Shown: positions 1-12,316 of the stretch, piece by piece | Numbering within the stretch: the stretch's first letter is position 1 | Layout of the letters: every line of letters starts with the position of its first letter | From: an uncultured Clostridia bacterium | GTDB lineage: Bacteria; Bacillota; Clostridia; TANB77; CAG-508 | NCBI GenBank assembly: GCA_947626235.1 | Contig: CANQRI010000003.1 | Location: 1-36,765 of the forward strand | Length of the DNA stretch: 36,765 nt | Reading direction: 5' to 3' | Notes under the pieces: generated by a model | The model's input: only the letters and a program-made list of their open reading frames with translations | The model's database searches: none | Told to the model about the DNA's origin: nothing | Made by a program: the position numbers and the translations under genes

Positions 1-3000
1 TATGTAATCTTTTATAGATGTTTTATATCTTATTGTATAAGTTATTACTCCATCTTCTCTTGTTAATACTGCTCTTTGAATTGTATTAGGTTCTATTTCT
101 TCTTCAGTATCGTCTACTATTTCTTCTACGACTTTATTTGCTATTGCTGTTTTTTCTATTTCGTTTGAAATTTCTGGCGTTGTTAAACTATAGTAGTAGA
201 TTACTTCTATATCTTCTTCTGTGAATTTTCCTTCATATTTTTCTGGATGTATGTTTTTACATGTATAATTTGCAGGTACTTCGCTTGATGGTGTTGTTGT
301 ATAGTCTTTTCCTACTAATCCATCTACTATTACATCTGGAGCTAATCCTACTTCTGTTTCTTCTTGTAATTCTTCATCATAAATGTAGTGATGCACTATT
401 ACTTTTGCTGGTATTTCTATTAATGTATCTGCTAAATCTTCTTGCTCGTCTTCATCTACTTTTTCGTATTCAGTTGGATCTTCTGGATTTTCTTTTGTTA
501 TTGGTTCAAGTAATTCTATCTTTGAGTTTACTTTATTTTCCATAACTCCTGTTGTACCATTTAGGCTTCCATATATGAATTTTACTCCTATTACCTTTTC
601 TATTACAATTTCTCTTGCTTCTCCTGTTGTAAATGTATCTATATTGTCAATTTCTTCTACCCACGTTATTGTACATTTTTTCTGTCCTGTTGTTTCATCT
701 AATGTTTCTTCATAATTTCCACCATTTAATATTAAGTTTTCATCTTCTGTATCGATCGGATATGGTAAAGTATCTACTAATGTTACCCTTGCCTTTCCAA
801 CAAATTCATTTACTGTAGCTTTAAATCTTATTTGATAATATACCTTTTGATCTTTTGATTGTACTTTCTCTGTTCCTAATTTTTCTACATTGCTTTCTAA
901 TTCCGGAGTTGGTTTTTCATATGGATTTTCTGTTTCATTTGTTTCTTTTCCATCTACTGTAGCTATATTGGCTATTTTGTAGTTGTCTCTTGAATATTTT
1001 ACTTTTACTGTAAAGCTTACTTGCTGTGTTGTTCCTGCTTTTACTTCTGCTATTTGCCAAGTAATTTCTCCTTCTTGTAAATTGCCTTCATTTCCTATGT
1101 CTACAACTTCTGTTCCTTTTGGCATTTTATCTTTTACTTCTATATTTTGTACATCTATACTTCCTGTATTATTTACTTTTATTATGTATTTTATTGTATC
1201 TCCTACACTTGCTTTATTTTCTTCAAACTCAACTTCAGGTTTTCTTCTTTCTATTACTATTGATTCTTTTTCATAAGTTACAACTGGCATTACTACTTCA
1301 TTTGTTGGTTCTTCTGGTTGTTTTGGATCATCTGGATCATCTGGCTCGTCTGGATCTCTTGGATCTTTATCTATTATAGCTTTATTTCTTATATCTCCAC
1401 TTGCATCTTCATTTACTGTTACATCAAAGCTTACTGTTATTTTTCCATTTTTCCATTTATTTGTTGATTCATCAAAAGTTTTTTCTTCAACATATACTTT
1501 TATTCCTTCAGCTAAATCATCTGGTGTCTTTTGAGTTAAGTCTTGTGGTTCTCCATCTAATTCATATTCAGATTTTCCATTTACTTTTATTGAACCTTCT
1601 ACAAATTCTGTTCCTTCTGGTATCTCATCTTTGACTATTGCATATCCTGCTGTTGTTCCTGTGTTTTGTAAGGTTATTGTATATGTTACTTCTTCGCCTC
1701 TTATTACATATGCTTTTTCATTTTGCGTTTGGACTTCTTTGCTTCCATTAATTACTGGCTCTGAATATGTATGTTCTGTCTCATTTGATGGAATACCATT
1801 TACTATTGCCACATTCTTTATTTTGTCTCCTTCATTAATGTCTTTTACCTTTACTTTAAATTCTAATGTTAATTCTTCACCATCATATAATGTTAATTCT
1901 ATTCCTCTTTCTAAATCAGCTTCTCCATATTTAAAGTAAATTTCTCCCATTGTTTTTGTTAATTTCAAACTATCTTCTATATATTTTGTTCCTTCTGGTA
2001 TTTCATCTCTTATTACTACATTTTGTGCTGCTGTTCCTTTGTTTTTAACTGCTACAGTATATGTTATTTCGTCTCCTTCTCTTACTACACTTCCTGTTTC
2101 AGGATTACTTGTTTTCTTAAATTCTAAATCAGTCTTATTTACTAATGTTGTTGTTTGATTTGTTTCTCTATCATCTACTATTGCTGTATTTCTTATTTGT
2201 CTTGTGTATATTCCATCTGGCAATTCATCTACTGATACTTTAAAGCTTAATGTTGTTTGTCCATCTATGTCATTTTCTTTTTCCGGAACATATATTATTA
2301 TTCCTTCTGCTAAATTATCTGCTGTTTTTTGTGTTAAGTCTTCTCCTTTATGTGTAGTTTCTCCGTTTACTTTTATGCTTCCTTGTACAAATGTTGTTCC
2401 TTGTGGTATTGTGTCTTGTACTTTTACGTCTTTTGCTAATCCTCCTGCATTATATACTACTATTGTATATGTTATTGTCTCATTTTCTACTACATATCCA
2501 TATCCATATTGCGTTGTCATTGCTTTATTTTCTGAAATTATTGGTTTTACATAAACATCTTGTACTTCATTTGTTGTATCTGTTTCTATTTCTATGTTTG
2601 GATTTTCCAAATTCTTATCTACTGTTGCTTGGTTTACTATTAATTCTTCATTATCTAGCTCTACTTCTTGTTCTTCAGGACCTTCTGTTCCTTCTATTTC
2701 TACTGTTTTCATTCCTGTTACAGTTACTGTAAATTGTACTATTACTTCTCCTACTTTTTCTGGTACTGTAACTACTATTCCTTCTCCTGTTAATTCCTCT
2801 ATTGTGTATTCTTGATCTGTTTCTTGTTGTCCTGTTACGCTTAAGCTTCCTTCTTTATATTCTGTTGCTATAGGTATTTGGTCTTTTATAGCTACTTTTC
2901 CTGGTGCTTCTCCATCATTTCTTACTGTTATTGTGTATGTTATTTCGTCTCCTATTGCTACTCTTCCTTCTTTTGCATATGATACTTTTGTTTCTTCTTC

Positions 3001-6000
3001 TATTTTTGAAGCTTTTTCTATTAATATATGTGGTTTCTTTTCAGTAACTGGATCTGATGTTGCTTTTTGTTCTTCTTCTGTTTTGTCTATTGCATGGTCA
3101 TCTACTATGGCCGTATTTCCTATTTGTCTTGAATATCCTTCTCCTTCTGGTATTTTATTTGCTGTTACTTCAAAACTTAATGTTATTTGTCCATTTTCTC
3201 TTTGTTCCCTAGGTGGTACTGTAACTGTTATTCCATCTCTTAAATCATCTTGTGTTTTTTCGGTTAAGTTTTGTGGTTCTCCATTTAATTCATATGTAGA
3301 TTCTCCATTTACTTTTATACTTCCTGGTACAAATGTTGTTACTGCTGGAATTGTGTCTTTTATTGCTACGTCTCTTTCTACTCTTCCTTCATTTATTACT
3401 GTTATTGTATATCTTATTTTTTCTTGCTCCATTACATAGTCTCTTGTTGTTACTTTTGAACCATCTTTTGCTATTATTTCATATGTTTTATTTTGTGATA
3501 TTATTGGTCCTATGTATGTGTTTACTACACTTACTGTTCCTTCTTCTGTTGTTGCTGTTGGTTCATAATATGCTAAGCTTTGTCCATCTGCTTCTTCTTC
3601 TATTATTGTATATATTATTTCTTGATTATTACTGTTATATTTATCTAATCTTGTAAATGTATGTGTATAGCTGTTTGCTTCTGATAATGTTTCTGTTCCT
3701 AGTATTTTTTCTGGATGTTCTGAATCTACTATTTTTACTTGTACTTTTGTTGGTTTTTCATAAACGTTTCTTCCATGCTCCCATTGCTTTGTTACTACTA
3801 TGTCTATTGGTATTTTTTCAAATTCTACTACTACTTCTTTATCTTCTTTTATATTAGTTATTGGGTTTAATGTTATTGTTCCATCTGCATTTACTTTATA
3901 CTCATTTGTGCCTAATACTCTTCCATTTATTTTTATTGAACCCTCTTTTACTTGGTATCCTGGAGCTGGTTCTATTTTTATTTCATTTTGGTTTGTTGCT
4001 CCATGTACTACTGTTTCATATGGATTATATCCTTCTCCTGATATTGTTCCTCCTGCTACTTTTACTGTTACTTCATTTACAGAACCATCTTCATCTACTA
4101 CATCTCTTGTTTCGTCATGTAGTTCTACTCTTGTTGTTACTTTATGTGTTTTTATTTTGTATTCATATGTTACTTCTACTTGTGGATATGCATAATTTCC
4201 TGTTGCATTTAATGGTGTTACAGATAATTCATATCTTTCGTCTAGTTTTTTACTTAGGTCTTGTTCTGTTGCATCATTAAAGTCTTTTAAGCTTTGTGTT
4301 GTATATGCTGTTCCTTCATTTGCTTCTGTTCTTATGTCTGTTGCTAAATTTCCATTTGCTAATGGCACTGGTGTTTCTGTTCCTTCTATATAATGATGTA
4401 CTATTAATGGTACTTTCTTTAATACATATAAATATGTGACTTCTTGTACACTTGATGTGAATTTACCACTTTTATTTGCTGGTAAATCATATTCTCCATT
4501 TGATTTTGTTTTTAAGTCATATTTATCTAACTCTGTGTGTGGTGCTGTTGTATAATTTGTGTCTATTTCACCATATTGAGTTTCATCTACTGCAACTCTT
4601 GTTGGATTTCCAGTATTTTGTGTTCCATCTAAATAGTGGTGTACTATTATACTTGATACTCTATTACTAAATGTTACTACTATATGTTTGTTTGATGTCA
4701 TGTTTGTAAATTGTGGTAATTTTACATTTCCAGATGCGTCTGGTGTAAATTTATATTCTTCGTCATTTATTGTTATTTTTAAGATTTTGTAGCCTGTGTT
4801 TGGTTTTATTTCGATTGGTGATGTGCTATTTGCTCCACGTTTTACTATTTCATATGGGTTTTCTATTGTTGAACCATCTCCTGAGATGCTTCCTCCTTTT
4901 TCACTTTGTCCTTCTAATAATTTTACCTCTGTGGTGATAACATATTTTTGTAGCTCGTTTTCGACTAAAATGTCTGATGTTTCTGGTATTTCTGGGGCTG
5001 ATGCTATTTTTCCAAAATTTAATACTAATGCACCTCTGTACATTTTGATGTCTCTTTCATATCCTGCCAAAACCGAATTTGGTGCATCTGTTGTATATCC
5101 TATCATTGTAATTTCACCTTCTGCTCTTTCTATTACTTCTGTTATTCTACATGAGTCACCACCACTAAAATATTTTGCCGTAAATTTTCCATCTCCATCA
5201 AATTTTATAAATGCTGTATCCTCATACTCATCAGCAAATGGATGAAAATCAATATCTATTTTGCCATCGTTATCTATATCTATTTCAGTACTAGTATCAT
5301 AATAAAGCCCAACTAAAAATCCCCCATTGCTAGTAGCGTTAACACTAGTTAGTATTTGGTCTCCTTTTGAATCTAAAAATATAGGATTACTCAATCCAAT
5401 TCCATCATACTCTAATATAATACAATCATATCCAACAGATTCCTTACCTTGTGCAGTTCCATTATAGTTACCTGCTATAATATATTTTCCTCCTGTAGCT
5501 AACTTTGTAATTGCTACCGGATTAAAGTCTGTTAGCATTTGATTTGAAATATTTCCAGCATTATATCTATCTATTCTTCCTGTTGTTGTAGTTGATCTAT
5601 CTGTATCGTAACTTATTACTAAAATTCCCTGATTATCTATAGCATTAATCATATCTTCAATTTTTGATTCTGCTGGTATTTCAGCAGTACGTTGTTGAAT
5701 TCCTTGTCCACTATATTCAAGTATTTGGGGCCTACCTTGTGTATTTGCTCCTACTATTATATTATTGTTGTTTTCTACTATGCTAACAGCCCTAACACTT
5801 TGTTTAGCATCTGAAATTTCCTTACACCATAGATATGATCCATTACTTGATAATTTTATAACAAAACCTTTTTCATATTGTGTTGTATTTGTTATTCCGG
5901 TTGCTTGTGTATCAACTTTTAAATTTGAACCATTAAAATATCCTACAACTACGTATCCATGGTCTTGTGTTTGTATTACTTCTTTTCCCCATGTTTCATA

Positions 6001-9000
6001 TCCGCATGAAATATTTTTAGCAAATTCTACTTTTCCTTTATTTGTGAATTTTACTACAAATCCTGAATAAAGAATATCATTTCCTACTATATCAGTTATA
6101 CCATCTCTATCGAAGTCACATTTACCTTTAAAATACCCTATTGCTATGATTCCTCCGTCTACTGTTTTTTCAGCTGATTCTATATAACTAAAACCATTTT
6201 CTATATCCAAATTATACCACGAAATCCCCTCCGTAATTTCTTCCGGCTTACTCTCATCTATACCAAAATAATATGTTCTATTTTCCTCATCTTCTGGTAA
6301 TTCATATCCATTTGCTGCTTGCACTTCTACTGCCTTATATAATCCACTTTTTAATGCATAAGAAATTATTCCATTCTCATCTGTAGTCACAACTCTTACA
6401 GATTTTCCATTTATTGTTTCTAATTCACCTACTACTTGTCCATAGATATCCTTTGCAGCTCCTATTTCTTTATATTCTTCATTAATTTCTATTAATTTAA
6501 ATTTAGTGTTTGGTATAGGAGTTTGCGTTCCTTTTTCTACCTTTTTTAGTTCAAATAATGGTTCATCTTGTATTCCTATTTGTATATTAACATTTTCATT
6601 GCTTTGGTTTGTTACCGTTATATCTTGCCTTTCATCTACTAATCTTACTAGTCCATTTCCTGATAATATATCAATTTCTAAATTACCACTTTTTCTTTGT
6701 GCTCTGAATCTTAAAGCTTCTGAATTTAACCTATATCCTACTGGCGGTACTGTTTCTGTTATTGTATATACTCCGGTTACTTGAGGTTTTGTTGCAACAT
6801 ATTCATATAAACCACTGATTGTTATTATTCCATCCTGGTTAGTTGTATATACTTCTCCTCCCTCTTTTATTCCTTCTCCTTCTATTTTGTATTGTGCATT
6901 TTTTAAAGTATTATTTGAATTTTTTGCATATTTCTTTAGAGTTATTGAATATGTTGGTATTTTCTCATCTTCTAATTCTGCATTTACTGTATCTTGTGCA
7001 TTTGTTCCATATGCTGATGTTCCTATTGTTATAGTTGGTGTGTTTACAAAATTTCCTGATATTCTTTGAAATTGTAAATTTCCATTACTATTAGTTATTT
7101 TAAATTGTATAGCTGTATCTGATACATAATATCCATTTGCTGAAACTTCTGTTAATGTATATGTTACTTCTCTTGATAACCCTGAAATGGTTAATTTCCC
7201 TTTATTATCTGTAGCTATTGTCATTCCTGTATTTCCTAAATTTCCACCTTTTATATTATACATTACTCCTGGAATTACAGTTTCTTTTCCTTTTTCTTTT
7301 TTAGTTATTATTAATTGATATTTTGGAGTATTCTCCACCTCAATATTTAATGTTCCTCTATTATTTCCGTCTGGTTGTATAATAGAAGAATCTTTTATAT
7401 TTTCATTACCTGATATTTTTTCTAATACTAATTGTTCATTTTGTACTTTTACTTTGAATCTAAACTCCATTGCATTTTTTTCATACGCATTTGGTGTACT
7501 AATTTCTTTTAATGTATAAGTTTTATCTACATATAAATTTTCTATTGTGATAGTTCCATCGGCTTTCGTAGATCCTATTCTAGTTTCTGTTTCCCCATCT
7601 GCTGTTACAGTAAATATAGCACCTTGTATAGGGATTTGTGTATCTTCTTTTAATTTCTTTAGGTTTAAATTATATTTTCTTTCTATACTAAAACCTAATT
7701 TACTTGTTTCTGTTTCTGTTTGGAATTTTCCGGCACTTGTATCCAAGCAAAAATATACTGCATGAGTACTATATGATATGTCATTGTATTGTACCGTTGT
7801 TGGTACTTGTATTTTATAACTAAATACTCTTGTTTCTTTTACTTGTAATCTATAACTTCCTAAATCAATTAAATATGATTTTACTTTTGAAAAATCTGGC
7901 GTCTTTGTCCAATTGTTAGTTGTATTCTCAATATCTGGCGTTACATTTTCTTTATCAGAATACCAAACTGTTACATATGGTTTCAATTCTTCTGGAACTA
8001 CTATTCCATTATTTAACATTGTTGTTGTATAATTAGAGCCTAATTCCGCTCCATTTATACAAAATGTATTTCCTTGAGATGGAATTTTTCCTAATATTTT
8101 TATTTCACTTATTGTTCCTGAATAATTATTAGCAATTTCTACATTAATATTAGCAGTATCTGCTTCTGTTTTGTCTATTTTTGCAATTTGAGGTGCTATA
8201 GCTGTTTCATTTTTTTGGTTATATTGTGTTGCTTCTTGATTTGTAAGTAACGAACTTGGTGAAACGAAAAACATATTATCTTTAGCATAATTTACTTGCT
8301 CTACATCATTAAGATTTCCATTAACATCATAACTATCTTGTATTCCGATCTTTATAGTTTTCACAATTTTCATTACTTGCATATAATTCTATTATTTCAG
8401 TTTTAGTTATCATTTTTGGATTCGCTGTTATATTGCAATTTATTGTAATATTGTAATTTGTTGGATTTTCATTTTCAGTTTCCAGTTGAATAAATTTTTG
8501 TCCATCAATGTCTAATACCTCATGTGCTAAAATTTTAATATTACTTGTTGAAGGTGTTATTTTATTTACTTTTAATTCTAATACATCTGATGGCAATTTT
8601 ACTAAAAATTTGCCATTTTTCCAACCTTCCATATTGTAATAAGAAGATAATGTTGTTATTTTTATGTCTATATTTTCTTCTTCTTTTTGTGTACCAAAAG
8701 TATCTCTATCTATCTCTATTGTTGCTACAGAAATTGGAGCCTCATACAATGCTATGCCTATATCTGTATCAATAGTCTCATATTCTGCACCTTCTGTCCT
8801 TTTTATATTTCCAGTTAAATATGAATATATATTTTGTAATTTATCAAAATTTGGTTTAGTAAATCTCTGACATAATTCACTATCATTGATTTCTTTTATA
8901 TTATACACTGTAAAGTTACTATTTTTATTTACTTTACTTGTTTCTATTCTTATATGTTTTACTGGCGTTTCATATTTGTACGGATTTGAACTACTGTATG

Positions 9001-10507
9001 TATTCCAATTATCTTTTGTAAATGTATTTATTAAATGCCCATCTTCTGCATTATATACTCTTATCTCTCCTCCTTCGCCTAAAGTATTATCTGCTCCTGA
9101 AAAATATATTCCTATATTTTTAGAAAATTCAGACATATCATAAAATGTATCTTCAGTATCTTGGAATCTGTCTTCATCATTTTCTCCTGTTTGCTCTTTC
9201 ATTTGAAGTGAATATATTTCATATTTTGAACCTGTATATGCAATCCACTTCACTTCGTATGTATCATTATATGTCTGCTCTTCTATATTATTATATATTT
9301 TTAATGGCTCCCTTTTAGACACAACATACTGATTATCATAACTCCTGTATTTTCCAACTGTTACATCAAATCTTGCCATTTCTCCTTCTGGTTTTCTCCA
9401 TAAAAAGTTTAAAGTCTTTGTCGCTATATTAGATTTTATAGGATTTTCAAATTCTGGATTTGGATTATTATATCCTTCATAATATGCTTGTATTGGAATT
9501 TGCGTACTTATTGTATCCTCTCCAAGTTCTTCATATGCTTGTATTGGGTATACTACTTTGAACCTATACATATTAGTTCTTGGTACATATTTAGTTACTA
9601 TTTTACTTGCGTTTATTTCGGAAATCCTTTTAGCTACAAACTCTCCTGTTGTTTGATTGTATGTATATGTTATATCAGTTCCTGTTATTTCTACTTTGGT
9701 TGGCATATATCCATTTAATGGAGGTATTTTTCCTGTTAAGTAAGAAGAGTTCAAAATTGCTAAATTTTTATCCTCTTTTGTTTGTATATAAAAAGATAGA
9801 TTTACATTTCCTCCCTGCTTATCTATTACGTCATCTATGTTTTGAGCTCCAGAATAGTCATATATACTACAAGATACACTTGCATACCAATCTACAGTAA
9901 AATTTACTGCTTTTCTAATTGTCGTTCTTTGACCATTATCTGCTACGTGCTCTCCTGTTAATATTATTTGATTTGTTTTACTACTATATTTATTGGTATC
10001 TAAACCTAAATCTTGGGCTTTTACTGTTGCATATATTAACTTTTGTGTTCCTTTATTTATAGTTTTCAAATTTATTTGTTTTGTATTTTCTGATATATAA
10101 TTTCCACTTATTACATCATCTTCTACTATTGCAGTTTTTAGGTTGATATTCTGACCTTGTATTGTTATTTGTCCATTTTCTAATTTGCCATTTGTTAATA
10201 CATTTAAGTTCATATACAACGTATCTGTTTGAGTTATCTCTTTACATGTTCCTCTTATTTTATCTGCATAGCCATCATTATCTAAATCTTGCAAAAAGAA
10301 AGCATCAAATTTTACATAATCTGTATTTGAGACTCTGTCTTCTCCTTCTTTAACTTTTTGATATTCCATTGCTCTTGCTAATTCAGGATTATAATCATTG
10401 TTTATTTGCTTAAAATTATTAAAAATTGTAATAGACGATGCTATAAATAACAATAATAATGATATTATTGCTATATTTATTAATAACTTATTTTTTTTCT
10501 TTTGCAT
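1..10507 (-). CDS. Giant multidomain surface adhesin, copy A (C-terminus beyond window; +1 frameshift at a CGG codon)
   Basis: Start chosen at the ATG at 10507 (MQKKKNKLL), seven bases or so after a GGAGG; the next ~20 residues form one membrane helix. The first frame (724 codons) ends in TAG at 8333-8335, but the protein continues without a stop in another frame from about 8344 to the window edge. Alignment with copy B (20354-28296) shows one extra base near 8347. Order of parts: N-terminal adhesin region with Asp/Asn-rich EF-hand-like loops (DLDNDGY, YDVNGN), four SpaA/Cna-B-like repeats, a propeller-like block, InlB-like and MucBP (VHHYLDGT) repeats, a Cna_B domain, about six DUF11-like repeats, then another VHHYIYD unit. 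At least ~3,500 residues are visible. It probably acts outside the cell as a long adhesive or structural stalk. It lies 87 nt after an FGE-fold gene and is probably cotranscribed with it. The ligand and final anchor are unknown. Confidence 0.85.
740..3530 (-). repeat. DUF11-like isopeptide/stalk repeats of adhesin A
   Basis: About six tandem units of roughly 120-170 residues share the pattern 'ITYTI.V.N.G....V.I.D.IP.GT.(Y/F)V.GS(I/L)KVNG' and end in 'IRNTAIVD'. Approximate starts on the minus strand are 3520, 3050, 2560, 2135, 1765 and 1255; a diverged unit begins near 930. This is the usual DUF11 'conserved repeat domain' style found in long Gram-positive stalk proteins. Copy B lacks this block. 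Confidence 0.75.
3560..4990 (-). repeat. InlB-like, MucBP-like and Cna_B domains of adhesin A
   Basis: Two VHHY(L/I)(D/E)GT units near 4670 and 4415 are MucBP-like. They are flanked by 'VITTEVK...GGSISG' and 'VTTRVEL...GGTISGEGYNPYETVVHG' blocks, which resemble InlB/Listeria-Bacteroides repeats. A Cna_B unit follows (VTKQWEHGRNVYEKPTKV ... YTHTFTRLDKY, 3560-3815). The same order occurs in copy B at about 20360-22590, except that copy B carries an extra VHHYIYD unit before its Cna_B domain. Confidence 0.7.
5000..6235 (-). repeat. Propeller-like WD/delta-60-type repeat block of adhesin A
   Basis: About seven to eight short units share 'DGGY(I/V)VVGYF.G....' followed by 'YEKGFVIK(F/L)...G.Y.W.KEI'. 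This is the pattern of beta-propeller delta-60/SBBP-type repeats, here embedded in a SpaA/MucBP stalk. Copy B has the homologous block at about 22620-23880. Confidence 0.6.
6240..7690 (-). repeat. Four SpaA/Cna-B-like repeats of adhesin A
   Basis: Four consecutive units start near 7690, 7330, 6960 and 6560. Each has 'G..(Y/F).(I/V)', a turn with '(D/N).(D/K)G.(I/L)TI.(N/G)L', then '.YTL.E....GY'. These fit prealbumin-like SpaA folds that commonly carry Lys-Asn isopeptide bonds. Copy B carries the same four units at about 23900-25370. Confidence 0.75.
8345..8347 (-). other. In-frame CGG codon at frameshift site, adhesin A
   Basis: The zero frame reads GAT CGG AAT ACA AGA TAG. Dropping the C gives GAT GGA ATA CAA GAT, which joins the N-terminal frame to the downstream frame and lines up with the YDVDGDGN region of copy B. 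Confidence 0.8.
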
Positions 10508-10594
10508 TTTTGACCTCCATATTTTCTTTATTTGCATAAATATTTTATATATTTAAATATACCATTTATAAAAGTTCATTTTTTTAACTTATTT

Positions 10595-11926
10595 TTATAA
10601 TATACATAATATTGCCCTGCATCCGCTTTTCGTGTATTGCCATCTGTCATCCCTATTACTTGCTGATAGTTTTTGAGACGAAATGCTATATGAATATCCT
10701 CTTACTGTATGGTATGTTTTGTATCTACTTTCCATTGTATCTTCTGTTACATTACCTGCTAAATTATATATATTACATGCCTTTGTTTGTTCACTCGAAC
10801 CCGTAGGTATCATAGCATAATCGTCAGCTCCTTTAAACGTCATTGAACCATCAGTATTCTCATAATAAAAACTTGAATGTGAAAAATTTGCCCAATTTGT
10901 TGAATCATCGCAAATATCACTTTTTGTCTTATCTCCACATTCTATTAGCCACATTAGGGTTCTATCAAATAAAGATCCATATATCATAGTTGTATATATG
11001 TTTTCATTTGTTCCTCTCAATCCTCTGCATTTTCTATAATTGTTATTCCAATCTTCGTTAAGTATATCTGTATTCATTCTCCTTACTACTGCTGATCCTT
11101 CAATAGATAAGTTTCCTGTCTCATATCTTCCTATGTAAAAACCACCATATTTTGCTATACTTATTAAAATTCCTTCATATTCTCTTTCATACTCCATAGA
11201 TAATTCTCCATAATTATCATATATATATCCATATTTTTCCTGATTTTTTCTAATATACGATATGCTGTAACTGGTACTAAAATAAGGTTCTTTGTAATCT
11301 CCAACATATATTAGACCATTTGTAACACCTTCGCTCCATTTCAATGGTTTTGCACCTGTTGTAGTATCCACATTTTCTCCTGTTGCACTACTATCAAACT
11401 CATATAGCTTCCCCCAATATTTTCTATTATAATCCATTCCATATATCTTACTTATATCTGGCACTGGTACCCACACATATTGATTTCTTTCCTTTTTGGC
11501 AGTTGCTACATTTCCATTGTTTACTTCTGTTGTTCCCTCATATATTACATATCCAGTATTTATATTATTTTCACCAGTAGCCTTACTTCCTACATAACCA
11601 TTTGGTACTGGTACTTTAGCACCACTAGCATCTTGTTCCATATGCATATATTCATTATTTGCCGTTACTTTTTCTATTTTCTTTATATAATCATCACTTA
11701 TACTCACCATTGCCTGTATTGATGGTTCTTCTGCCTTTTCCGTGCTATTTACTGAAACAAAAAATACCTGAAATAATACCGCTAGTATAGCAATTACAAG
11801 TATAATCGCTATTAATTTTATGGTTATTATTTTTCCTGTATTCCCCTTCTCTTTTGGGTTTATTTTTTCTTTCTCCTTTTTTACATTGGTTATCTTTTCT
11901 TCGTTTACATTTTCGTTCATTTTCAT
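10595..11926 (-). CDS. Membrane-anchored FGE-sulfatase/C-type-lectin-fold protein, copy A
   Basis: Start is placed at the ATG at 11926 (MKMNENV), 8 nt after GGAGG; this gives 443 residues. Residues 1-32 are Lys-rich, 33-58 form a membrane helix, and the rest should be outside. Family signs are YGGFYIGRYETG, an 'IYGSLFDRTLMWLIE' segment, 'GSSEQTKACNIYNLAGNV' and a C-terminal 'VRGYSYS ... SASNRDDRW ... GCRAILCIL'. These match the formylglycine-generating-enzyme-like fold (PF03781) that also serves as a binding scaffold, including in DGR targets. Unlike its paralogue at 28555-29874, the C-terminal codons here have ordinary AT-rich usage, so there is no sign of a variable repeat. I do not infer sulfatase-activating catalysis. 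Adhesin A follows after 87 nt. Confidence 0.75.
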   Translation of the reverse strand: MKMNENVNEEKITNVKKEKEKINPKEKGNTGKIITIKLIAIILVIAILAVLFQVFFVSVNSTEKAEEPSIQAMVSISDDYIKKIEKVTANNEYMHMEQDASGAKVPVPNGYVGSKATGENNINTGYVIYEGTTEVNNGNVATAKKERNQYVWVPVPDISKIYGMDYNRKYWGKLYEFDSSATGENVDTTTGAKPLKWSEGVTNGLIYVGDYKEPYFSTSYSISYIRKNQEKYGYIYDNYGELSMEYEREYEGILISIAKYGGFYIGRYETGNLSIEGSAVVRRMNTDILNEDWNNNYRKCRGLRGTNENIYTTMIYGSLFDRTLMWLIECGDKTKSDICDDSTNWANFSHSSFYYENTDGSMTFKGADDYAMIPTGSSEQTKACNIYNLAGNVTEDTMESRYKTYHTVRGYSYSISSQKLSASNRDDRWQYTKSGCRAILCIL

Positions 11927-11964
11927 TGTTTTTACCTCCAAAAAACCTAATTTATTAATGTACA

Positions 11965-11992
11965 TTTTTACACACTCAAAAATCTTTGTAAA
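11965..11992 (-). promoter_or_regulatory. Possible promoter of FGE-fold gene A
   Basis: TTTACA (11992-11987) is followed after 16 nt by TAAAAA (11970-11965), with a TGTG just before the -10. The same TATTTACAAA context occurs upstream of the paralogue at 29937-29942. Confidence 0.4.
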
Positions 11993-11997
11993 TAGGC

Positions 11998-12031
11998 ATT
12001 TTTTTTACATGTTTCTATATTTTTTTTACAT
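11998..12031. repeat. Two 13-bp direct repeats upstream of FGE-fold gene A
   Basis: ATTTTTTTTACAT occurs exactly twice, at 11998-12010 and 12019-12031, 21 bp apart (two helical turns). It lies directly upstream of the putative -35. This fits a regulator-binding pair, but low complexity weakens the case. Confidence 0.4.
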
Positions 12032-12316
12032 TTTATTACGGAAATGGTTATTTAAGGAAATAAGTTTTTAATTTTTACATTTATTTATTAACTTATACAT
12101 ATTTTTGTAATATTTTTATACTTTTCTTACGCATATGCGGAAAAGCCTTTTTGATTTTAATTATTGTAGCATATATTTTTATAGTTAATATTAAAAGGGC
12201 TAATGATAGTTTCCCATCATTAACCCTTTTTGGTTTACATCTTTTTTATTACATTTTTTCTTCTAAATCATTGAATTTTGCTATATTAATCATAAGTAAA
12301 GATACCTCTAATATTT
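12032..12316. other. Intergenic stretch: palindrome, shared upstream motif, terminator
   Basis: No gene seen. It holds a perfect 10-bp palindrome CGCATATGCG (12130-12139) inside a segment that reads TTTTCCG...CGTAAG on the minus strand. A similar TTCCGTAAG segment lies upstream of the paralogue near 29982-29990. The ATPase terminator (12193-12230) is in its second half. Confidence 0.45.
12193..12230 (-). terminator. Intrinsic terminator after the P-ATPase gene
   Basis: Arms 12193-12207 and 12216-12230 (AAAAGGGCTAATGAT and its near-perfect complement, one G-T wobble) enclose an 8-nt loop. A T-run follows on the minus strand, and another on the plus strand, so it may act in both directions. 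Confidence 0.7.

Noticed and set aside
5896..5901. Other CGGAA or TTCCG occurrences as extra frameshift sites
   Set aside because: Here and at the other TTCCG positions checked, the CGG is split across codons (e.g. ACC GGA), so no in-frame CGG codon exists and the frame is intact.
261..8000. Many plus-strand open frames rich in Leu, Val and Phe
   Set aside because: They are shadows of the minus-strand adhesin: no ribosome sites, low-complexity composition, and the opposite strand is open and homologous to copy B throughout.
10598..10760. DGR variable repeat in FGE-fold gene A
   Set aside because: Same protein fold, but codons are ordinary and AT-rich with no NNC bias, so there is no sequence sign of retroelement copying.
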